A stretch of 64,000 nucleotides of DNA from Coprinellus micaceus (Eukaryota; Basidiomycota; Agaricomycetes; Agaricales; Psathyrellaceae). How positions within the stretch are numbered: the first letter of the stretch is position 1; each line of letters begins with the position of its first letter. The stretch lies in the NCBI GenBank assembly GCA_951394405.1, contig OX596343.1, forward strand, positions 2,418,001 to 2,482,000, in the 5' to 3' direction. Shown in pieces: positions 12,141 to 24,008 of the stretch. Under the pieces are notes generated by a model. The model was not told the origin of the DNA. It made no database searches and worked only from the letters and a program-made list of their open reading frames with translations. A program made the position numbers and the translations under genes.

Positions 12141-12687
12141 GCTGATCGACTGAGCTCGTCATTGCGGGCGATATTGACCTCGAGCCAAGTAAGGTAGCTC
12201 AGGGGAGCTCTGCATAGCTCTATGAAGACCGAGAGCGTGACCAGGAAGGCGGCGGATGCATTGTGATTTCCCTGGAATCGGTGCAAGCTCGGAGGAAGCA
12301 GCGACGTTCTTCCCCAATTTCCAGGGCAGCCGACGCTGCTTCAGTTGGGTGTGCCCAAGTGGCGACCAAGTTGTTGCAAGCTCGTCAAGGATAGATAGGG
12401 GTTGATCACCATTGCCTCCACCCCATATTGTCCTGATACCATAACGGGCAGACATGCGGTCATGAGGTCGGGGCGGCGCGCATTTGCCGTTCCATCGAGA
12501 ACACATCGCTGGAGATTTCCCGGGGGATCGAAGCGCGAAACAAGCTCGACACGGCAATTAGAGGGACGCGACGGCCCGCGTCGTCGACGCTCGAGAGATA
12601 AAAGAATGGAGAGGAAATCGTGGTGGTCTTCTAATTCCCATTCTCCCGCGCCCCGCTTCACGTGCCCGACACCCTTCAGGAGGAAAA

Positions 12688-14714
12688 ATGTCAGGCCGTG
12701 TGTCTTTCTTCGAGACGACGCCCTTCGCTTCCAACCCTCTCAAGACCAAGGATGACCTTGCAAAGTTCCTGAAGGGCATCCTCGACCCGCTCGCAGCGTA
12801 TACATCACCAGGCGGCTCACGGATCCAGCTCGGCTATACCGGAACTCACTTCGACGACATCGCCGCCCAGCTCGAAGGGTTCGCACGACCCGTCTGGGGT
12901 CTTGCCGCTCTCCTCGCCGGGGGTGGAGACTACGCAGGGAAGGAGAGGTGGGTTGAGGGTTTGAAGAATGGTACCGACCCAAACAGCGAGGAATTCTGGG
13001 GGAACATGAGGGATAAGGATCAGAGGATGGTGGAGTGCAGCCCGATGGGATTCTTCTTGAGCGTTGCGAAGGAGCATACGTGGGATAAGCTGGGGGAGGA
13101 CGGGCAAAGGAATTTGGAGAACTGGTTGGCGATTATGAACGGGAAGGAGATGCCGAATACAAATTGGTTGTGGTTCAGGGTGCGTGTTTCTTTCAAACCG
13201 GTTGTGCGCGTGAGACTTGACGGTTCTGGTAGGTGTTCGCAAATTTGGGTTTGAAGAAGTGTGGATCGAGCAAGTACGATGGCGCGCGAATGAAGGCGGA
13301 TATGGACCACCTCGACACATTCTACATTGGAGAGGGTTGGTCCAGAGACGGCCCCGAGGGAGTCGTTCAGCTGGACTACTATTCATCGTCATTCGCCATC
13401 CAGTACGCTCAGTTGGTTTATGCGAAGTTGATGGAAGACGAAGATCCCGAGAGGAGCAAGGAGTACAAGAACAGAGCGGCGAGGTTTGCTCAGGATTTCG
13501 TGCACTATTTCGACGAAGAGGGTCAGTTCTGCGTTTAATATCCTGAACGTTACTTACCTTCAACCGTAGGGCGTGCAATCCCATTTGGCCGCAGCATGAT
13601 ATACCGGTTCGCCACAGGTTCGTTCTGGGGTGCCCTAGCCTTCGCAGACGTGGAACTCCCTGCCCCCCTAACCTGGGGCGTCGTCAAGGGCCTCCTACTC
13701 CGCCACCTCCGGTACTGGGCCAAAGCTCCCGGCGCTTACAATAAAGACGGCTCGCTCACCATCGGCTACTGCTTCCCCAACATGAATTTGACCGAGAACT
13801 ACAACTCCCCTGGTTCGCCGTATTGGTGCTGCAAGTCCTTCATCCCACTCGCCCTGCCGGAGACCCACCCATTCTGGGCTGCTGCGGAGGAACCGTACCC
13901 AGCATCCCTGCGTAACACGATTTCCCCGCTGAGGAACCCGCTGCATATCGCTACGAACCTCGGCGGCCACACGTTCATTCTGTCGTCCGGCCAGCAGTGC
14001 TCATACCCCGTCAAGCAGAGCGCTGCCAAGTACGGAAAGCTCGCGTACTCCTCCGCCTTCGGGTACAGCATCCCAGTTGGGAGCTTGACGCTAGAGGAGC
14101 TTGGTGGTGACAACACGCTGGCATTGAGCGACGATAATGGAGAGGTGTGGAAGTGTCGCCGGGAGACGAGGGAAGCGAGGATCGAAGAAGGAGGTTGGCT
14201 GCGGTCGATGTGGTATCCGTGGAAGGATGTACAGGTCGAGACGTGGCTCCTCCCTCCGCAGCCTGAGAATCCCCTCTGGCACGTGAGGGTTCACAGAGTC
14301 AGGACTGGGCGCCCCCTCATCTCTGCTGAGGGGGGTTTTGCCATCTACGGACAAGGAAAGGACGGGAGAGCACTGAATCCTTCCACTGGTAACGAGGAGG
14401 GTACACTGGAGGATGGATCATCAGCGAGGGCGATTTCGAAAGCCGGAGTCGTTGGTATTGCAGGAATCGAGAAGGATTCCAAGCGAACAGGGAAGGCAAT
14501 GAGGGCAGATGCCAACACCAACATCATCTGGCCTCGCACAGTCCTTCCTACGCTCACGGGTGAACACGACGCGTCAGAGGAAGATCATTGGCTCTTCACC
14601 GCGGTGTTTGCGGTGCCGGAGAGCGCTCTGAGCCAGCACGAATCCTGGCTCAAAGAGTGGGAGAAGAAGCCAGTCGACGTGGACGGTATCTTATCTCTGG
14701 TTAAAGGAAACTAG
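12688..14714 (+). CDS. DUF2264 domain protein (glycoside hydrolase family GH154-like)
   Basis: Three exons (12688..13179, 13233..13521, 13570..14714) encode 641 residues. The N-terminal 370 residues carry the DUF2264 pattern: [16 protein letters not shown], a long alpha-helical barrel region, [50 protein letters not shown] and [21 protein letters not shown] beta-rich C-terminal domain follows from about residue 400. DUF2264 proteins have been grouped as GH154, with glucuronidase activity reported for bacterial members; whether fungal copies share it is unknown. No signal peptide is seen, so it is probably intracellular. The ATG at 12688 follows an A-rich leader and is the first in frame. Confidence 0.9.
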
Positions 14715-16605
14715 ACTGAACATCTGTGGTATTAGTAGTCACACCAAAGTTGAAAAATGGACTTGGTCGATCAATCGAGCAACCCACCGCATTTACCAAG
14801 GTCGGCGGCTTCAGGGCAGTGTCTTGGAACCTCGGAGTGGATGAGAGGTTGAATACGCAGAATTTGAAGCTTTGACATGGAAGAGCAGAACCAAGCTGGA
14901 AAGGAGGCACTGATTACCAAACCAAGCGAACTTACCCACAAGGGTATCGGGCACGTGGCAATAAGCGCCCATATGGACCACTAGGCTGAATCCAGCCGTT
15001 ACAGTACGATGAGGTTGGGAATCCGAATTAGATAGAGTGCATCCCGCCTACTAAAGCACTATATACATAAAAATGGTCCTTATTTGGCTAATAACGAGTC
15101 TGTGAACTACAAGGAACTGGGGAGGTCTGATCAAGGTTCCACGCGGCAATCGCTGAAGTCTACAGTAGGTCAGGTTCTACAATTTCGACTCGAAGAAATT
15201 GGCTAGATCGCCTTTCCGCTAGGTCACCCATGATGTACTTCTTCCATAGAAAATATGAGAACAGGTCTGAGAAACGAGGATCTACTGGTTTTGAGGAGCT
15301 ACGGTGGTTCGACACTTACCCCGTCACCTCGAACCCGCCATTTATGTGGTCCTATAATGCTGCTGCCGCCACCATGTGACGTGGTTCGTAACGGACTCAA
15401 CTTCTGAATCGCGCTATTCCTGGCAGAAGATTCAACCCAGAATTAGGCCCTCAGTGCACTCGCGACATCCGAGGTGACCAATGGAGGGTGGCGTTGGATA
15501 TACAGTACAATACCTCATAATGCATAACGCGCTTATGCATACATCTCTTGCTGCATTGGTGTCCGGTGTTCCCCAAGTCCGCAATCTACCCTGTATGGTG
15601 CATCTCGGAGTGCATAATTCTCACAACACACAGGAATTTGGCATTCCCCGACGGTATGCGTTATGAAATAGTGTACTGTAGCGTTTTCGCTGAACCCTGG
15701 GTATCGCCCGTTACATTTGAAACTCTCATAGTGCATACCCCGCCAAAATAAGCCACAATACATAAGGATTCCCCAAGCACCAACGGCCAATTCTCGCTCA
15801 GATTGGATCTCGAAGTGGACAAATCTCCTGTTGCAGAGGGATCGGGGTGATTTTGGCGGGGGAACCAACTTTATGTATTATGACAGTTTCGACTGTATCT
15901 GTCTTTGAAGTTCAACGTTCAACCGCGCCCATTGGTGGGAGTCAAGTTAAAGTTTGAACAAGCGCCCGACCGTAGCCACGTGCGACACCGGGAATTGCCG
16001 ACGTTGCACTTGGGATCATGTTCTCCTGGTTCCTCTCTTCACCTCTCCACGGACGAAATGGGTAGGCGTCAAAGTTGGACCACTAGTAGCGGCTTCATTT
16101 GGTGAGTTCTATTCTTATATCTGTGTCTTCTCCATTACTGACCCCAACGGCTCTAGAGATACATAGACAATCATTCATCCGTCCTGTTTGCAAAACAACA
16201 ATCTTTGGGCTCCATGGAACCGGAAATACTAGACCTCCCCGAAGGTACAAATGTCTCTTCCCTATGACGCACTGAAGGATAAAACTGGGGGGTTGCGTCG
16301 CTTTGGCGGCGCAGCCACGTCAATGTACTTCGAAAGGCTCCACGAGCTGGGCCCATCGGCCACCCTCCTGCTCCTCCCTTCCACTAACCGCCAGTCATAC
16401 CGCGATGCCAAGCTTCCAATGGCCCCTCAAAACCCCATGAAAGCCCACGAAATGCCGTGTAGTAGTCGCGATCATGGAGTCGAAGGCGAGTCTCCAGAGT
16501 CAGTCGTCGTGGAGCACATCGTAGCTGACGTCAGAAGTTCCAGATTATTAGGTAGCTGCAGGGCATGGATGGAAGACCTTGAATGAATCCTACAGACTAC
16601 CACCC
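14715..16605. other. 1.9 kb intergenic region with short inverted repeats
   Basis: No gene is supported. Two structures stand out: a hairpin of 8-base arms at 15520-15540 (ATGCATAA, 5-base loop, TTATGCAT), and a 12-base perfect inverted repeat CCCCGCCAAAAT at 15738-15749 with its complement at 15850-15861, enclosing 100 bases. An open frame of 111 codons at 16251-16586 lies just upstream of the next gene but has no recognisable features. Confidence 0.5.
15738..15861. repeat. 124-bp element bounded by 12-bp inverted repeat
   Basis: CCCCGCCAAAAT at 15738-15749 is matched exactly by its reverse complement at 15850-15861. Partial pairing continues inside: ACAATACATAAG near 15756 pairs loosely with CTTTATGTATTAT near 15871 just outside. 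The size fits a very small MITE or a structured DNA or RNA element, but no clear target-site duplication could be seen by eye. Confidence 0.35.
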
Positions 16606-19600
16606 ATGAGTACCGCAGCTGAATCTCGAAAACGAAGCGATACGAACGACAATGGCCACGAACGCGAAGTGACTGACCCAGTCACTCATCAACACGTCCT
16701 CATCCACGATGTCTCGAAACTGGAGCTCGAGCAGCTCCCGCCCCCGCCTACGGCGAAGGACGAGAAGATAGCTCTGAAAACAGACGATGGGAGAAGCTCA
16801 TATAGGAAGCACCAGCGCATGGACCAGCTCGTGTACGAGCTCACGCATGGCAATTGGTGGGAGGACCCGTTGGGTGATCAGAGGCGCACGAGGGTGCAGA
16901 CCGCCTTGCTGGCGGGGGCGGCGGCGGGTGCTGGACTGTTGTTGCTCCTTATGCTTTACTCAACGTTCAATGACTGGTTTGGGAGGAGTGGGAGTAAATG
17001 GGGTATCATCGACGCTATGTGCCTCATGGTTGGTTGTGTGCTCCTGGCTCTGGGTGTTACCGCTGCAGCCGTTTCCTTCCGACTTGTGCAGGACGACGCC
17101 AAGACCATACCCAGGTTCCGGGATGACGAGGTATCCTCCCCACCAAGCAACTCGATGGTTTAGTCTGATCATGCTCTCAACAGCGCAAGGACATACGACG
17201 CCTGTTTCAACACGATGGGACCTCGGACAAGCCTGAAACCGTTGCATGGCTCAACTCACTCCTCAAGTCGCTCTGGCCCGTTATCAATCCATCGCTCTTC
17301 GTCCCCGTCGCGGACATGCTTGAAGACTCCCTCCAAGCCAGCCTCCCCGGCTTCATCACCGGGGTCCGCGTCGCGGACCTCGGGCAAGGCTCTGAGCCTG
17401 TGCGTGTCCTCGGCATTCGGTGGCTCGATCCAGGCGCAGCTGCGAGGGACGTCGACGGAATGAAAGGGGAGGAGGGCGACTTTATCAACATGGAAGTCTC
17501 TATCGCCTACCGCGCAAAGGAGACGACAGGCAAGGGTCTTAGGAGCCGGTCGGTCAATGCCCATATTCTCATGGAATTTTACCTAACGGGAGGGATTATG
17601 GTGCCCGTTTGGGTCGAGCTGGCGGGTATCCTCGCAGTCGCGCGCATGCGCATCCAGCTTATGCCCAACCCGCCGTTCCTATCCACGATGACTTTGACCT
17701 TGCTCGGCCTGCCCAAGGTATCGATGAAGTGCACCCCGCTCGCCAAGAACTTCCTCAACGTCATGGACGTTCCCTTCCTTTCCAACCTTATTTCGAGCAG
17801 TATCGACGCCGTTACACAGGAATACGTTGCCCCGAAGAGCATCACCCTCGATTTGAAGACTATGCTCGCTGGCCGGCCCAAGATGGACACGGATGCTCTT
17901 GGGGTGTTGGTCGTCACTCTTCGTCGGGCGGGTGGCTTTGACGTTGCAAAGTCTAATGTTCTCAACCCCATGGGCAAGGGTCGGGATCTCTATATTACAG
18001 TGGGGTGGAGCAAGTGGGGGAAGCCGCTCTGGTCGACGAGGTACACGATCATCTCCTGCTACTGGGTGGGCCGAATGCTCAACTGACACTCCGACGCAGG
18101 ATCATTCAGCAAGAGGGCTCACCCGTATGGGAGGAAACTACTACTTTGCTTGTTGGGATGAATGAGCTCAACGCCAGGGAGGCGGTGATGTTGCAGGTCT
18201 GGGATTCCGGTATGTGGCCTGCCTGAAAGCCTTACATGCTTCCTGACTGGTACCCCCGTACGTAGATAAGTACACCGCTGACGACTACCATGGAAAGATC
18301 GAGCTCCCCCTTAGTGAGCTCATGTCGAGTGAAGAGACCCACAACCGGATCACATCGCGTGCCGATCAACTGACGAACAAGCGAGGCGAGCCCGCTCACG
18401 GTATCGTGCACTGGGAGGTGGGTTACTTCGAAAAGACCACCCTCGAACAACATCTGGAGAAGAAGCACCAAAACTACGAGGAAGTCAGGGCGAATATTGA
18501 GCATGAAGCGGAGAGGAAGCTTCGAGAGGCGATGGCTGCTGGGGACGAGAAGAAAGGTGAGGTCGAGCAGCAGAAGAGGGAGGATTTGAAGGAGCGGGGA
18601 GACGAGATTATTGCAGCGTCGGCGCCCACGAGGGAATGGCCGAGCGGGATTCTGTCTATTAGGGTTGAGCAGATTTCTGGGCTGGAGGTGGAGAAGGTTA
18701 GAGAGAGCGGTGTGAAGGACGAGGCGGAGGAGGACGACTCGGGGGATATGCCGAGTTCGTATTGCACTATCATCATCAACCACCAACGAGTGTACAAGAC
18801 GCGCACGAAGATGAAAAGTGACAACCCCTACGTAAGTCCTATCCGTACATAACTTATCGCGTATTCTCTGACATTGGGACAGTTCGACGCCGGGACTGAG
18901 AAGTTTATCCGAGACTGGAAGAAGACAAACATCATGGTCGCTGTGCGTGACCACCGCCTCCACGAAAACGACCCTCTCCTCGGCATCGTGTTTCTCCCCC
19001 TGCACGACGTCCTTAAGCATCGCTCCCAATGGACCGGCTCCGTCCCCATCGTCGGTGGCATCGGCTATGGCCGAATGCGCCTCGCCCTCACCTTCAGGAG
19101 CATCCAGCTGCACCTCCCTCGCCGCCTGCTCGGTTGGGACGTTGGTACCATCGACATTACTTCCCCAATCACGGCGACCATCCAGCTCCCCACTGAGCTA
19201 GCGAACTGCAAGCTTGTTATCGTCACGCCGTGGGCCAAAGGGAAAATGCGGCCTCAGCATGAGGGCGGCTGGGCCACCCGTAGCGGCGGGCCTGTCCGCC
19301 TCCCCGTCAAGAAGAGGTACTCGTCGTGCCTCACCATTGAGTTCAAGAAGGCGGTTCCAGGCCCTGATCAGACCCGCGCGTTTGCCACGCTGTGGCTCAA
19401 GGACATCCCCGACGACGAGGAGGTCAACGTGTCCCTTCCCGTGTGTATCAACGACCCGAAATACATGCTCGCGCACGGGATGAGCAACGCAGAGACGCAT
19501 ACTTCGCCCGAAGATGGGGATCTTGGTAGGATTGAGTTCAGGATGACGCTCTGGAGCGGGTTGAGCGGGTACCATCACAGAATTGCGAATAGGGACCCGA

Positions 19601-19992
19601 ATATGACGTCGGTGATGGAGGTGCTGGATTGTGCAGAGGGTGTTGAGCGCCTGGACGAGCAGGAGTTCCCGGAAGAGGAGGGATACGTCTCAGAGTCGAC
19701 GGATTCAGAGTCTTCCTCAGAGCGGACGGTGTTTGATGAGGAAGACTCGTCTGCTGCTCACGACGTGGATCTGGAGCTACACAAGGTCCACAGGAAACCT
19801 AAGGGTGCGCTCAAGGACTTCAGGGCGAAGCAGGGAGATCTGAATCGGAGGCACCGCGGTCTAATGCAGTGGGGAGCGGCGAGGAAAATGGCGTGGATTG
19901 GGCATGGGGTTGAGGAGAATGCGAAGAAGGTTGGGGAGAGACTGATGTTCAAACACCATGAGAAGGGACCCGGAATCGAGAAGGAAGTATGA
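16606..19992 (+). CDS. SMP/C2-domain membrane tether protein, Mug190/tricalbin-like
   Basis: Five exons (16606..17130, 17184..18040, 18100..18209, 18266..18831, 18883..19992) encode 1055 residues. After a polar N-terminus, two membrane segments lie near residues 98-118 (LLAGAAAGAGLLLLLML) and 128-150. Next is an SMP-type lipid-transfer domain: VAWLNSLLKSLWPVINPSLF, then VADLGQGSEPVRVLGIRW, LPKVSMKCTPLAKNFLNVMD. Two C2-type regions follow, one at the exon 2/3 join (KSNVLNPMGKGRDLYITVGW to VMLQVWDS) and one after residue 660 with ILSIRVEQISGLEV. A charged helical stretch rich in Glu/Lys separates them. The C-terminus is acidic (SESTDSESSSERTVFDEED) then basic. Extended-synaptotagmin/tricalbin proteins hold the ER to the plasma membrane and move lipids; S. 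pombe mug190 is the closest remembered match. The ATG at 16606 is preceded in frame by only a TTG. Confidence 0.88.
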
Positions 19993-21691
19993 GTATCAGG
20001 ACACGACCCTTTCGACGTTTGTGGCGTACACCGCTCTCAGTTGCTGATTGTTTCAGATCTTTCTCTTTTCTCTCCTTTTCGCAGTGCCTCAGGCCTCAGG
20101 CCTTATCTACTCGTTCTAACCCTTTTCCTCACCTTTTTCGCCGATAATTGTGTCTACTTACGAGGGGAAATTCACATTGACATGAGGATGCTGCGTGTCT
20201 GCAAGGACGGGAGAAGGTCTGGTTTGAATGAGACATGGTCTACTCCGCGTCACCCGACGATGCATATCATATCGCTCCCTCAGAAGAGACCATCGTGCTT
20301 TGGGTAAAATGCGGTCGCAAACAGCCTAGCGCCGGAGGTGGAGCGCCTCTCTCGGTAGAGGACGAACTCTGCTAGCCAGGAGGTTGCAAACCGCCCTCCA
20401 TCATCGTAAGTTTAAGCGCCCAAGGCAAGGTTCTACTGACGACACGGAGTGCGAGCCGTCTCGCCGACATTTTTCTCTCAGGAGCCTCCGCTCTCGCGTC
20501 GAAATCCTCCTCTCGTTGTGTCGTCGCACCCGATCCGAATAGCGTCCTACCAATGGCGTTCCCGCTGTTGACAGCTCGGAACTCGTCCTTCCACAACCCC
20601 TTCCTAGTTTCGTCCACCCTGAATCGCCCCAGGAGAGTCATTCCACGTTTTTGTTGATAAGGGTATTTGAGTGCAATTCGAAGACCTGGTAGGGTGTGGT
20701 TCGTCGCTAGCGCGTCCCCGTCGGGTAACAAACGGGTTCGACGGAAGGTGCGAACATACACGTTGCAACTTGCAACCGTGTAGGGTCAATTGAATGGGAG
20801 TTTGGACGCCCGCACAGCGCCCATCTTAACGTTACACACCGAGCCTCGGTCTATTTTTATCGCTCTCCCTACCGCTTGCAGAATCCATGGGCAATAGTTA
20901 GTCCCGGGAGGCATGAACAGGTGCAGCATGCGAATCGGAACGATAAATAAATGTGAACAAAATGAGTATAGAGCGGTGCATTCAAACCTGGCGAGGGGCC
21001 TTTCCAAACCCAGCTGAAGGGGAGACGGTCAACGCGGGCGCTTAATTGACACCCGGTATGGACAAATTGAGTTGTACTATTTTTATCAAGTGGCCACTCC
21101 TTGCTTCTTCCCATCATCATCGGTTCACAACCATGACACCCTTCCACAACTCTCCCAGTCCATTCAGCCACGAGTGAAGGGGTAACGTACGTGGCAGGGT
21201 TCATGAAGAAATTAGGCGTCACTTGCCTGTACAGGGTCTCCGATTTCCTCGTACTCCACCAGCGCCAGGGGGACACGCCTCGATCGGATGCGCCGAAAAA
21301 CACAGCAAATAAACACAACCGGGTCTCTCGGTTTGGCGGTTTATATTGTCGCTTTGAACATGCTCCAAACACGATGCTCGTTCGGGAATCATTGGATCGC
21401 CGCAGGAGTGGGTTCGTTCATTTCCCAAAGCGTGTCTTGAGTTACTCGGGATCGCGATTTCGCGTGACCGAACTACGCCAGAGCTTGAATGGTAGACGTA
21501 AGTACCTTCCATATTCACATCTGTGACAGGCATACTCAAAGACGGAACCCTTAAAGCTAGGTCGCCTAGGAGAAGGGGCTTCCTAGCTAGCCCATCCTTC
21601 CCCTCCCTGCAAGGCCCTCCCGTTCCCTCCTTTCCATTTGATCCTGTCGCGCAACCTAGCTCGAAAGCTTGTGTGATAAGCATCTACTACT
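19993..21691. promoter_or_regulatory. 1.7 kb intergenic region upstream of permease, several GATA sites
   Basis: No gene is supported; a 129-codon open frame on the minus strand (20372-20761) has no family features. GATAA or TTATC cores occur near 20102, 20146, 20657, 20858, 20942, 21081 and 21674. As in the ammonium transporter region, such sites would fit nitrogen control of the downstream symporter, but this is inference from motif counts. Confidence 0.3.
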
Positions 21692-23678
21692 ATGGCTACT
21701 CAGGAGAAGGCGAAGAATAGCTACGAGGTCGACTCGTCGGCCCAGTCGATGCTGGAGAAGCCCCGTGCCAGCATCACGCACCAGTCTGCGGACTCGCTCG
21801 AGACGGGTGGCAAGTTCAGCGTGGCCCGGACGAAGCAGCTCCTGCGCAAGATGGACGTGAACATTGTCCCGTTCCTTGCCCTATTGTACCTGTGAGTCTT
21901 GGTTTGGTTGGTGGGGCCTGTGGTGAATGGACGCGAACGCTGACACGTCGCACAGGTTGTCATTCCTTGACCGCACCAACATTGGCAATGCTCGCCTGGC
22001 CGGGCTCGAGACCGACCTCAAGATGAAAGGCCTCGACTACAACGTCAGTGTTTCTCCTCTCCACATTCTAACCATGACCCTGACGCCCAACGATGTAGAT
22101 TGCCTTGGCCGTCTTCTTCCCCTGGTACGTTGCTGCGGAAATTCCGAGCAACATTATGATGAAGCGCACGAGCCCTTCGTTGTGGCTTGCCATTATTATG
22201 CTTGCTTGGGGCGTTTGTGAGTATAACTCGTCCAGGTGGTGCCCATGACAATCGGTGCTAACACCCACCCAGGCATGACTCTCATGGGTTTGGTCACAAG
22301 CTTCCCCGGTCTCATAGTTGCGCGCATGGCGCTCGGCATCGCTGAGGGCGGCCTCTTCCCCGGTGTCACCTGGTATATCACCCAGTGGTACCGTCGCCAC
22401 GAGTGCGGTTTCAGGATGGCCATTTTCTTCTCTGCTGCCACGCTCGCCGGTGCCTTCGGTGGCTTGCTCGCTCGTGGTCTTTCCGAACTTCGTGGCAAAG
22501 GTGGGCGGCCGGGATGGGCTTGGATCTTCATCATCGAAGGTCTCGCTACCATCGTCGTTGCTGGCGTTGCCAAGTTCGTGATTCACGATAGCCCTGAGAC
22601 GTAGGTCGACCTCTAGTATACCTTACCCCCACGATTACTGACATCATTGGCTAGCGCTCGCTTCCTCACCGAGGAAGAAAAGGCCGAGGTCAAGGCCCGG
22701 TTGAAGGAGGATCGCACGTCTCTCGCCGATGAATACGACATCAAGTACGTCAAGGCCGCCCTCGGGGACTGGAAGATCTGGATCCACATGCTCATTACCA
22801 TCGGTACGTTGCCATTACTCCCTCCCTTGACCTGGGTTTTGATAAAATTGTTGAAATAAGGTATCTACACTCCTTTGTACTCTATCTCCCTCTTCCTGCC
22901 CACCATCGTCAAGAACATGGGCTATACCAACGAGAAGTCCCAACTCATGAGCGTACCACCCTACGTTGCTGGCTGTATCGCTACCATTGCTGGAGGGTAC
23001 GCTGCGGATAAGGCCAAGCAGCGAGGCCTCTTCATGATGGGCTTCTGCCTCACCGCGATCGTCGGTTTCGTCATGCTCATCTCGACTCACATTCCCGGCG
23101 TCCAGTATGCTGGTACCTTCCTTGCTGTTTGCGGGTGAGTCCTTCCTCGCCCTACGGTCGTCTCGAGGTTTTGACAGGGACATTTGCCGCTCAGAATTTA
23201 CCCCAACGTCCCTATGGGTGTTGCTTGGAACGGAAACAACATCGGAGGCTCGACTAAGCGGGCTGTCGGTATCGCTATGCATGTCGGTATGTCACCACTG
23301 GTCGCTATTCATTATTCCTGGTGACCTAACATCGCACCCTTCCACCCGCAGGCTTTGGTAACCTCGGTGGTGTCATCGCAGGCTTCGTGTACCGTGCAAC
23401 CGACGCTCCTCGTTACTTCCATGGCCATGGCGTCCTCATCGCTACCACCACCATGAGCTTCTTCCTCTGCCTCTTCATGCACCTCCACCTAAGGAAGGCG
23501 AATGCCCAGAAGGACGAAGAGATGCGCGCCAAGGGCCTCACTCTCGATACCTACACCGAAGAGATGAAGGAAGCTGAACGGGAGCGTGGAGACTACGCAT
23601 CTGTGAGTTCTCAGTATTTTGAAGTGTGAAAATTTGGAACTAACCGCAATGTTCCAGTTCTTCCGGTACACCATCTAA
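21692..23678 (+). CDS. MFS anion:cation symporter, allantoate/nicotinate permease type
   Basis: Nine exons (21692..21891, 21956..22043, 22099..22216, 22273..22600, 22655..22803, 22861..23134, 23195..23286, 23352..23602, 23658..23678) encode 506 residues, typical of the DAL5/TNA1 group. Marks: VNIVPFLALLYLLSFLDRTN with the family's LDRTNIGNAR, VFFPWYVAAEIPSNIMMKR, the loop GIAEGGLFPGVTWYITQWY then RRHECGFRMAIFFSAATLAG, and WIFIIEGLATIVVA, which is near-diagnostic for ACS-family permeases. The second half has YAADKAKQRG and ISTHIPGVQYAGTFLAVCG then WNGNNIGGSTKRAVGIAMH. Such transporters import organic anions such as allantoate, ureidosuccinate, nicotinate or pantothenate; the substrate cannot be told from sequence. 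The last exon is tiny (FFRYTI and stop). Confidence 0.93.
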
Positions 23679-24008
23679 ACCCTGTCACGTTTCAGTCTCG
23701 TTTGCATGGCAGTTTGTCTGCTTCGTCCCTTCCTTTTATGAACTCTTTGCTTTCCTACCTAAGTATTAGTATCGATCCCCGTACTCAATGGGTTTATTGC
23801 TCGCACTACCTCGGTGTATAGTGCCACTGGTCCCTCGATAGTCGACACGTCACAGAAGTTTGCACAGGTCTGCGTGTGTACATGAAATTAGAGCCGGCCG
23901 GTTCAGCGATACGATAAATATGATCTCATGGAAAGCGTGAAGAGCTACAATTGCATGCATAACAAAGCGCACCAGGGAACGAGGTAGGATTCAACTGCTT
24001 ACTGAGCG

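Noticed and set aside
15295..15340. Possible minus-strand tRNA with GGGTTCGAGGTG
   Set aside because: The B-box lacks the final CC and no A-box or cloverleaf is found at the right distance.
18232..19113. 293-codon minus-strand open frame over the SMP/C2 gene
   Set aside because: Antisense shadow of exons 4 and 5; no features of its own.
20335..20400. Possible tRNA-like fold with a GGTTGCAAACC box
   Set aside because: The box does not fit the GGTTCRANNCC consensus and no acceptor stem closes.
20372..20761. 129-codon minus-strand open frame
   Set aside because: No homology pattern or splice sites recognised; treated as chance in intergenic DNA.
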